Source: Methylophilaceae bacterium (GTDB lineage Bacteria; Pseudomonadota; Gammaproteobacteria; Burkholderiales; Methylophilaceae). From it: a stretch of DNA of 6,059 nt. The translations under genes and the position numbers were made by a program. Under the pieces are notes generated by a model. The model searched no databases and was not told the DNA's origin. It saw nothing but the letters and a program-made list of their open reading frames with translations. The DNA is taken from positions 1 to 6,059 of the forward strand of contig RFOR01000042.1 in the NCBI GenBank assembly GCA_009926525.1. Reading direction: 5' to 3'. This document shows, piece after piece, positions 1-6,059 of this stretch (position 1 is its first letter; each line of letters starts with the position of its first letter).

Positions 1-570
1 ATCGAAATACCAACCATGCAAGTTTAATGTTCCTGCATCAATACGTTCTTTAATAAACGGGAAGGTCGCAAGGTTTTCCAGTGAAACGAGAATCCCTGCC
101 AACTCACAATGACATGCCATTTCTGCGGCACTAGCATTTGGAAAGTCAGCTTTTACGCGACGATAAGCATGGCTCGCCATGCTTACCCAAGGACGAATAA
201 ACTCCCCATCAATACCCTCTGGAACGCCTTCTGTTAGTGCTTTGATGCCTCCGCACTGTCTATGCCCCATCACCATAATATGGCGAACACCTAACCCACA
301 CACCCCAAACTCAAGCGCAGCACTCACCCCGTGGTAACCGCCGCCCTTTTCATAAGGCGGTACAAGGTTCGCTACGTTGCGCACTACAAATAAATCGCCT
401 GGCTTTGCATCCATTACAATGGCTGGATCTACTCTAGAGTCAGAACAAGCAATAATCATTGTGCTCGGGTTTTGCCCTTGGCTTAACTCGCCAAACAAAG
501 GCGTTTCACCAGCAAAATAATTTTGGTGGAAGCGCTCGTACCCAGCAACAAACTGATCAATATTACTCAT
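1..570 (-). CDS. beta-class carbonic anhydrase, 3' end cut by window edge
   Basis: The enzyme interconverts CO2 and bicarbonate in the cytoplasm with a zinc ion. The first 190 residues are visible and the frame is open to the window edge; family members are usually about 210-230 residues, so only a short C-terminal part is missing. The zinc-site signature is complete: C42 and D44 in ACSDSR (41-46), then H103 and C106 in GHRQCGG. The segment LFVVRNVANLVPP (60-72) and a terminal HGWYFD (185-190) are typical of the CynT-like branch of beta carbonic anhydrases. No signal peptide is seen. The ATG at 570 overlaps the stop of the upstream DUF1232 gene in an ATGA, which implies translational coupling. 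An in-frame ATG at 576 (adding Met-Arg) is an equally possible start. Fold and activity are confident; the physiological role is inferred from context. No cyanase gene is visible, so the name cynT is not justified. Confidence 0.95.
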   Translation of the reverse strand, partial: MSNIDQFVAGYERFHQNYFAGETPLFGELSQGQNPSTMIIACSDSRVDPAIVMDAKPGDLFVVRNVANLVPPYEKGGGYHGVSAALEFGVCGLGVRHIMVMGHRQCGGIKALTEGVPEGIDGEFIRPWVSMASHAYRRVKADFPNASAAEMACHCELAGILVSLENLATFPFIKERIDAGTLNLHGWYFD

Positions 571-854
571 CCGCATTTTTCTCCTTTTATCAGCTCACGA
601 CATTCACTCACTAAAGCATTGGGAATCATTTTCAAGGCCACATAAACCAATAATGGCACAATCACCAAATCATCCAATTGACCTATCACCGGAATAAAGT
701 CTGGGATTAAATCAAAAGGCATTAATACATAGCCTATCGCCAAACCCAAAAAAATCTTTGCTAACACTGGCGTGGCTGGGTGTTTTAAAACAAGACAATA
801 GACTTCAAACTCTTGCTTTAATTGTGCAGCTACTTTCTTAAGCTTATTTAGCAT
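567..854 (-). CDS. small DUF1232 (YkvA-like) membrane protein
   Basis: This is a 95-residue protein of unknown biochemical function. It carries the hallmark of the DUF1232/YkvA family, the stretch from P46 to D62 containing PFDLIPDFIPVIGQLDD. Two hydrophobic segments flank that motif, roughly residues 29-45 and 63-78, suggesting a small inner-membrane protein with a short helical hairpin. The N-terminus is basic (KLKK) and probably cytoplasmic by the positive-inside rule. The ATG is 6 nt after the purC stop codon, and no good Shine-Dalgarno sequence precedes it, so translation probably depends on ribosomes finishing purC. Its stop codon overlaps the carbonic anhydrase start. Being sandwiched between purC and a carbonic anhydrase shows co-transcription but not a function. 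A role in membrane association or transport is only speculation. Confidence 0.88.
   Translation of the reverse strand: MLNKLKKVAAQLKQEFEVYCLVLKHPATPVLAKIFLGLAIGYVLMPFDLIPDFIPVIGQLDDLVIVPLLVYVALKMIPNALVSECRELIKGEKCG
581..588 (-). promoter_or_regulatory. ribosome binding site for carbonic anhydrase (start ambiguous)
   Basis: AAAAGGAG lies inside the last codons of the upstream DUF1232 gene. It is 4 nt from an in-frame ATG at 576 and 10 nt from the ATG at 570. Neither spacing is ideal, so the sequence does not decide the start; the 570 start gives the classic ATGA stop/start overlap. Confidence 0.6.
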
Positions 855-860
855 CCAATA

Positions 861-1760
861 CTAAACAGCCAAATCCAAGCCCGTAAGCTTGGTATAAGCC
901 TCGCGATACTTTTCACTAGTTTTTTCAGCAACGTCTGCAGGCAACACAGGTGCAGGCGGGGTTTTATTCCAACCGGAAGCCTCTAACCAATCTCGGACAT
1001 ATTGCTTATCAAAACTCGGTGGATTCTTACCAACAGCATATTGATCTGCTGGCCAAAAACGTGATGAATCTGGGGTTAACACTTCATCAATCAAGTAAAG
1101 CTCACCAGAAGCATCTAGCCCGAATTCAAATTTAGTGTCGGCGATAATAATGCCGCGTGTTAAAGCATATTCAGCAGCTTCTTGATAAAGGCGTATGCTG
1201 ACATTCGCTACTTTTTCAGCGAGCGCTTTACCTAGCAGAGCAGCACATTTTTCTAAGCTGATATTTTCATCATGATCACCCACATCCGCTTTGCTTGAAG
1301 GAGTAAACATAGGCGCTGGCAATTTTGATGCCTCTTGCAACCCGCTAGGCAAAGGTATGTCACAAACGGTGCCGCTAGCTTTGTATTCTTTCCAGCCACT
1401 GCCAACCAAATAGCCCCGCACAATAGCCTCAATCGGCAAAGGTTTAAGTTTCTTAACAACCAAGGCACGCTTACCCAATTGCGCTTTTTCAGCTGGATCA
1501 CTCACTACGGTATCAGGGTTAATGCCAGTTAGATGATTGGGAACAATGTGGCCTAGTTTTGCAAACCAAAAATTAGCAATTTCAGTCAGTATTGCTCCCT
1601 TGTCTTTAATTGGCGTTGGCAAAATCACATCAAATGCAGAAAGCCGATCAGTTGCAATTAACAACATGGTATTAGCGTCGATATCGTAAATATCACGCAC
1701 TTTACCCTGATGGAGCAATGGAAGACTTTTGATACTTGATTGTGTAAGCGTATTAGACAA
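861..1760 (-). CDS. purC: phosphoribosylaminoimidazole-succinocarboxamide (SAICAR) synthase
   Basis: PurC ligates aspartate to CAIR using ATP, giving SAICAR in de novo purine synthesis in the cytoplasm. The 299-residue length matches the long form seen in betaproteobacteria and yeast rather than the roughly 237-residue E. coli form. Visible family motifs in order are GKVRDIY (19-25, nucleotide-binding N-terminal strand), [10 protein letters not shown] (36-45), [17 protein letters not shown] (110-126), the GDHDENIS segment (161-168), IADTKFEFG (206-214) and [14 protein letters not shown] (223-236). The start is a TTG: AGGAAA sits 5 nt upstream, the N-terminus aligns with the usual family length, and no ATG offers a better alternative. 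It is the first gene of a unit with the DUF1232 gene and carbonic anhydrase. A TATAAT promoter lies about 90 bp upstream. purE and purK are not next to it. Confidence 0.97.
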   Translation of the reverse strand: MSNTLTQSSIKSLPLLHQGKVRDIYDIDANTMLLIATDRLSAFDVILPTPIKDKGAILTEIANFWFAKLGHIVPNHLTGINPDTVVSDPAEKAQLGKRALVVKKLKPLPIEAIVRGYLVGSGWKEYKASGTVCDIPLPSGLQEASKLPAPMFTPSSKADVGDHDENISLEKCAALLGKALAEKVANVSIRLYQEAAEYALTRGIIIADTKFEFGLDASGELYLIDEVLTPDSSRFWPADQYAVGKNPPSFDKQYVRDWLEASGWNKTPPAPVLPADVAEKTSEKYREAYTKLTGLDLAV

Positions 1761-1765
1761 TTCAG

Positions 1766-1771
1766 TTTCCT
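1766..1771 (-). promoter_or_regulatory. purC ribosome binding site fixing a TTG start
   Basis: AGGAAA is followed by 5 nt and then TTG. It is the only Shine-Dalgarno-like sequence correctly placed for the purC reading frame, and supports the non-ATG initiation codon at 1758-1760. Confidence 0.75.
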
Positions 1772-1851
1772 AAATTAGGTTCAACAAATGGCTGTAGGTT
1801 AGGTAAAAATAGCGAATAAATTAGCGCATGCTATAAAATCCATTGAGTTGA

Positions 1852-1880
1852 ATTATACCTTAAGTGCGCTTCTCACTTAA
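1852..1880 (-). promoter_or_regulatory. putative sigma70 promoter of the purC unit
   Basis: A consensus TATAAT is at 1857-1852 on the minus strand. A weak -35 candidate, TTAAGT (3 of 6 to TTGACA), lies 17 bp upstream at 1880-1875. The expected transcription start is near 1845, giving a purC leader of about 85 nt. A poor -35 with a perfect -10 suits a regulated promoter that needs an activator or is controlled by a repressor on the overlapping palindrome. This is prediction from sequence only. Confidence 0.55.
1860..1880. repeat. perfect 7-7-7 inverted repeat on the purC promoter (candidate operator)
   Basis: TTAAGTG at 1860-1866 and CACTTAA at 1874-1880 are exact reverse complements separated by 7 nt. 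The centre-to-centre spacing of the arms is 14 bp. The repeat fills the -35 element and most of the spacer of the predicted purC promoter. There is no T-tract on either side, so it does not look like a terminator. A dimeric DNA-binding protein is the simplest explanation. I do not match it to a known regulator; it does not look like the E. coli PurR box. Confidence 0.5.
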
Positions 1881-1963
1881 AAGAGGACTTATACTGCGAT
1901 GCAATACGGATGCAGAACCTTAGTAATTTAGAGCCATCTGAAATTAGAGATGCCTTTAAAAAA

Positions 1964-3139
1964 TTAACCGCGCTGCTCCAAAATCTCTACTGCAGGCAAC
2001 TTCTTGCCTTCTAAAAATTCCAAGAACGCACCACCAGCAGTCGAGATATAAGACACTTGATCGTAAATATCATACTTTTGAATTGCTGCAATGGTGTCAC
2101 CACCACCAGCCAAGGTAAAGGCTTTCGTCTTAGCAATGGCCATTGCAATCGCTTTGGTACCCTCACCAAATTGGTCGAATTCAAAAACACCTAAGGGACC
2201 ATTCCAAACCACTGTTCCGGCCTTCATAATAATGTCAGCAAGCTCTTGTGCTGATTTTGGGCCAATGTCAAAAATCATGTCGTCTGGAGCAAGTTTGTCT
2301 GCATCTTTAACAACTGCAGGCTCATTAGCATCGAAATTTTTACCTGTCACGACATCCACTGCGATTGGAACAGCGGCACCCCTTGCAGCCATCTTTTTCA
2401 TTAGAGCACGCGCGGTTGGAAGTAAATCATCCTCACATAGTGAATAGCCAATTTCATGGCCAGTCGCTTTCAAAAAAGTGTTGGCGATCCCTCCACCAAC
2501 CACTAACTGGTCAACTTTTTCAGATAAGCTTTCAAGTACTGTCAATTTAGTTGAGACTTTTGAGCCGCCAACAATCGCCACCATCGGATGGGCAGGGCTT
2601 AATAAGGCTTTACTTAAAGCGTCCAATTCTTGTGTGAGTAAAATCCCAGCTGCCGCAACAGGCGCGAATTTAGCCACACCATATGTTGAGGCCTCTGCAC
2701 GATGTGCTGTACCAAACGCATCCATCACAAAGACATCACAAAGCTTGGCATAAGCCTGTGCAGTTGCGTCCAAGTTCTTTTTTTCGCCTTGATTAAAGCG
2801 GCAGTTTTCAAGCAAAACTACTTCGCCAGCTGAAACATTAAACCCACCACTGACCCAATCTTTAATTAAGCGAACTGGCTTACCTAATTTGGCTGAAATG
2901 ACTTCAGCCACGGGCTTGAGTGAATTTTCTTCTGAATACACTCCCTCTTCAGGACGACCAAGATGTGAGGTCACCATCACCTTTGCACCTGCGTTCAATG
3001 CAAACTCAATCGTGGCCATTGAGGCTGTAATACGGGCATCCGAAGTTACTTTGCCATCTTTAACTGGGACATTTAAGTCAGCGCGAATAAAGACTCGCTT
3101 ACCAGCCAAGTCTAAATCGGTCATTTTTATAATTGCCAT
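1964..3139 (-). CDS. pgk: phosphoglycerate kinase
   Basis: Pgk transfers the acyl phosphate of 1,3-bisphosphoglycerate to ADP, giving 3-phosphoglycerate and ATP. It is a cytoplasmic, reversible step of glycolysis and gluconeogenesis. The 391 residues match the normal bacterial length of about 390-400. The N-terminal substrate domain shows RADLNVP (19-25), TSHLGRP and the [10 protein letters not shown] stretch. The middle has [12 protein letters not shown] and GGSKVSTKL. The C-terminal nucleotide domain shows [19 protein letters not shown] and GGGDT (345-349), then a normal end at STAGGAF plus 19 residues. Nothing essential is missing. The ATG lies 9 nt after the gap stop, and its Shine-Dalgarno (TAAGGA) overlaps that stop codon, so it is translated in step with gap. 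Methionine 6 is a possible but less likely start because it lacks a well-placed ribosome site. Confidence 0.98.
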   Translation of the reverse strand: MAIIKMTDLDLAGKRVFIRADLNVPVKDGKVTSDARITASMATIEFALNAGAKVMVTSHLGRPEEGVYSEENSLKPVAEVISAKLGKPVRLIKDWVSGGFNVSAGEVVLLENCRFNQGEKKNLDATAQAYAKLCDVFVMDAFGTAHRAEASTYGVAKFAPVAAAGILLTQELDALSKALLSPAHPMVAIVGGSKVSTKLTVLESLSEKVDQLVVGGGIANTFLKATGHEIGYSLCEDDLLPTARALMKKMAARGAAVPIAVDVVTGKNFDANEPAVVKDADKLAPDDMIFDIGPKSAQELADIIMKAGTVVWNGPLGVFEFDQFGEGTKAIAMAIAKTKAFTLAGGGDTIAAIQKYDIYDQVSYISTAGGAFLEFLEGKKLPAVEILEQRG

Positions 3140-3148
3140 AATGTTTCC

Positions 3149-4210
<1,062 letters not shown>

Positions 4211-4222
4211 TTACTTCAATAA

Positions 4223-6059
4223 TTAGAGTACTGACTTAACAGTTTTCACTACGTTTTCAACAGTGAAACCGAAGTGCTTCATCAATACGCCACCAGGTGC
4301 AGACTCACCAAATGTGTCGATACCAACGACAGCGCCTTCTAAGCCAACATACTTGCGCCAGAAGTCAGAGTGAGCAGCTTCAACAGCCACGCGCTTAACG
4401 CCTGCAGTTAACACGCTGTCACGGTATGCTTTGTCTTGACGGTCAAATACGTTTGTTGATGGCATTGAAACTACGCGTACTTTAGTACCTGCAGCATTCA
4501 ATTCAGCAGCAGCTTTAATTGCCAAATCAAGTTCAGAACCGTTAGCAATGATGATGACATCCGCTTTACCAGCAACATCAGAGAACACATAACCACCCTT
4601 ACGGATTAAGTCGAAGTGCGCTGTATCGTGTTTGATACCAGGCACGTTTTGACGGCTTAATACCAAGCTTGATGGACCATTATGACGTTCAGCAGCTGCA
4701 ACCCACGCAACAGCAGTTTCTGTAGAGTCAGCTGGACGCCAAACATCCATATTAGGAATGTAACGTAGGCCAGATGTGTTTTCGATTGGTTGGTGTGTTG
4801 GACCATCTTCACCTTGACCAATAGAGTCATGTGTCAATACGGCAACAGTACGTTGTTTCATCAACGCAGCCATACGCAATGCGCTCTTAGCATAATCTGA
4901 GAACATGTGGAATGTACCGCCAAATGGCAAGAAACCACCATGCAATGCCATACCATTCATGATTGCGAACATGCCGAACTCACGTACACCATAAGAGATG
5001 TAGTTACCTGGTTTTTTACCATCAACGTGTGTGAAGCTACCGCATGATGTTAAGTTAGAACCAGTCAAGTCAGCTGAACCGCCCAAGAATTCTGGCAATG
5101 TTGGTGCCAAAGCAGCGATTACGTTTTGTGAAGCTTTACGTGTTGCAATGGTTTCTGCTTTTTCGTTTGTTGCAGCAATCAATGCATCAGATGCTTGTTT
5201 CCAATTAGCTGGCAAATCACCTGCCATACGACGTTTGAATTCAGCCGCTTCAGCTGGGAAAGCTTTGGCATAAGCATCAAACTTAGCATTCCAGTCAGCT
5301 TCTAATTTAGCGCCTTTCGCTTTTTGATCCCAACCAGCGTAAACGTCTGCTGGGATTTCAAATGGAGGATAGTTCCAACCGATGTTTGCACGCGTTGCAG
5401 CAACTTCTTCTTCACCAAGTGCAGAACCGTGGCAATCATGGCTGCCAGATTTGTTTGGTGAACCCATACCGATGACTGTTTTACAGCAAATCAATGATGG
5501 TTTGTCTGTGACTGCTTTGGCTTTTTGAATTGCTGCGTTGATGGCATCAGAATCGTGACCATCGACTGATTGAACGTGCCAACCGTAGGCTTCGAAGCGT
5601 TTAGCAGTGTCGTCTGTATACCAACCTTCAATATGACCGTCGATAGAAATACCATTGTCATCCCAGAAAGCCACCAATTTACCCAAGCCCCAAGTACCAG
5701 CCAAAGCACATGCCTCGTGTGATACACCTTCCATCATACAACCATCACCTAAGAAGCAGTATGTGTAGTGGTCAACAATGTCGTGACCTGGTTTGTTGAA
5801 TTGATTAGCCAACAATTTTTCAGCCATCGCAAAACCAACCGCATTGGTGATACCTTGACCTAATGGACCGGTTGTTGTTTCGATACCTGGTGCATAGCTA
5901 TATTCTGGGTGACCAGCACATTTAGAATGCAATTGACGGAATGTCTTGATTTCATCCATAGGCAAATCGTAGCCAGTCAAATGCAACAATGAGTAAATCA
6001 ACATTGAGCCGTGGCCATTAGACAATACGAAACGATCACGGTCAGCCCAATTTGGATTT
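4223..6059 (-). CDS. tkt: transketolase, N-terminus cut by window edge
   Basis: This thiamine-diphosphate enzyme moves two-carbon ketol units between sugar phosphates in the non-oxidative pentose phosphate, RuMP or Calvin pathways. The frame is open to the window edge. The first whole codons read [11 protein letters not shown] and join SNGHGSM, matching about residue 51 of the E. coli enzyme, so about 50 N-terminal residues and the true start lie outside. A TTG at 6023-6025 is an internal leucine, not the start. Visible are the SNGHGS histidine, GPLGQG, the ThDP/metal motif from GDGCMMEG to the Asn of [33 protein letters not shown], the catalytic glutamate in YGVREFGM, and GEDGPTHQP. The C-terminal domain is intact, ending [15 protein letters not shown]. 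The full protein would be about 661 residues, normal for the family. A strong terminator follows. Confidence 0.97.
   Translation of the reverse strand, partial: NPNWADRDRFVLSNGHGSMLIYSLLHLTGYDLPMDEIKTFRQLHSKCAGHPEYSYAPGIETTTGPLGQGITNAVGFAMAEKLLANQFNKPGHDIVDHYTYCFLGDGCMMEGVSHEACALAGTWGLGKLVAFWDDNGISIDGHIEGWYTDDTAKRFEAYGWHVQSVDGHDSDAINAAIQKAKAVTDKPSLICCKTVIGMGSPNKSGSHDCHGSALGEEEVAATRANIGWNYPPFEIPADVYAGWDQKAKGAKLEADWNAKFDAYAKAFPAEAAEFKRRMAGDLPANWKQASDALIAATNEKAETIATRKASQNVIAALAPTLPEFLGGSADLTGSNLTSCGSFTHVDGKKPGNYISYGVREFGMFAIMNGMALHGGFLPFGGTFHMFSDYAKSALRMAALMKQRTVAVLTHDSIGQGEDGPTHQPIENTSGLRYIPNMDVWRPADSTETAVAWVAAAERHNGPSSLVLSRQNVPGIKHDTAHFDLIRKGGYVFSDVAGKADVIIIANGSELDLAIKAAAELNAAGTKVRVVSMPSTNVFDRQDKAYRDSVLTAGVKRVAVEAAHSDFWRKYVGLEGAVVGIDTFGESAPGGVLMKHFGFTVENVVKTVKSVL

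Larger units (their letters stand above)
1761..1963. other. pgk-purC intergenic region
   Basis: These 203 bp hold, in the direction of transcription, a weak imperfect hairpin (GCATCT with AGATGGC, around 1932-1953) just after the pgk stop, two TGCATC copies 11 bp apart, the promoter with its palindrome, and an AT-rich purC leader. The leader contains a small ATAGC/GCTAT stem (1809-1834) followed by five T residues, a very weak candidate attenuator. No convincing terminator for pgk is visible, so read-through from gap-pgk into purC is possible. No credible ORF or RNA gene is seen. Confidence 0.6.

Noticed and set aside
1805..1834. Attenuator hairpin in the purC leader (ATAGC/GCTAT followed by TTTTT)
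   Set aside because: The stem is only 5 bp with a 16-nt loop and would be unstable; it is kept only as a remark in the intergenic entry.
1932..1953. Terminator after pgk
   Set aside because: The imperfect stem has only 5 continuous pairs and no T-tract follows it on the minus strand.
2091..2753. Plus-strand open frames of 61-118 codons opposite pgk
   Set aside because: They are antisense shadows of a complete, conserved pgk; their predicted proteins are low-complexity Ser/Ala/Pro-rich and have no ribosome sites or family motifs.
5491..5727. 78-codon minus-strand open frame inside tkt
   Set aside because: It is an out-of-phase frame within conserved transketolase sequence around the ThDP motif.
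6023..6025. TTG as a transketolase start
   Set aside because: Conserved transketolase residues [11 protein letters not shown] continue upstream in frame to the window edge, so this is an internal leucine and the gene is truncated by the window.

Overview
The window is an ordinary core-metabolism stretch from a bacterium, with every gene on the minus strand. Transcription therefore runs from the right end to the left end. The genes, in order of transcription, are transketolase (tkt, 5' end outside the window), glyceraldehyde-3-phosphate dehydrogenase (gap), phosphoglycerate kinase (pgk), a promoter-bearing gap of 203 bp, SAICAR synthetase (purC), a small DUF1232/YkvA-like membrane protein, and a beta-class carbonic anhydrase (3' end outside the window). 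No RNA gene, mobile element, CRISPR array or unknown multi-gene system is visible. The only non-coding stretches are 75 bp (tkt-gap), 9 bp (gap-pgk), 203 bp (pgk-purC) and 6 bp (purC-DUF1232); the last two genes overlap by 4 bp.

Organism (inference): the tkt-gap-pgk order near purC, the roughly 300-residue form of PurC, and the style of the proteins fit a betaproteobacterium. The moderate-to-low GC (about mid-40s percent by eye) points towards the Methylophilaceae (Methylotenera/Methylophilus-like methylotrophs) rather than the GC-rich Burkholderiales. No marker gene here proves this.

How the genes work together: Tkt interconverts pentose and triose/hexose phosphates, yielding glyceraldehyde-3-phosphate. 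Gap oxidises it to 1,3-bisphosphoglycerate, and Pgk turns that into 3-phosphoglycerate and ATP. In a ribulose-monophosphate-cycle methylotroph this links sugar-phosphate rearrangement to lower glycolysis. gap and pgk are tightly coupled: the pgk Shine-Dalgarno overlaps the gap stop codon. A strong Rho-independent terminator lies between tkt and gap and leaves no visible room for a gap promoter after it, so gap-pgk expression probably depends on read-through or on a promoter inside the 3' end of tkt.

The second unit starts from a TATAAT-type promoter whose -35/spacer region is a perfect 7-7-7 inverted repeat, a likely operator. It carries purC (TTG start), the small membrane protein and the carbonic anhydrase. 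The carbonic anhydrase may matter to purine synthesis because PurK, upstream of PurC in the pathway, consumes bicarbonate.

Points most worth a second look: the acidic NAD-specificity residue of GAPDH is replaced by glycine; the terminator/attenuator before gap; the palindrome on the purC promoter; the absence of pyk and fba between pgk and purC; and the carbonic anhydrase in the purC unit.
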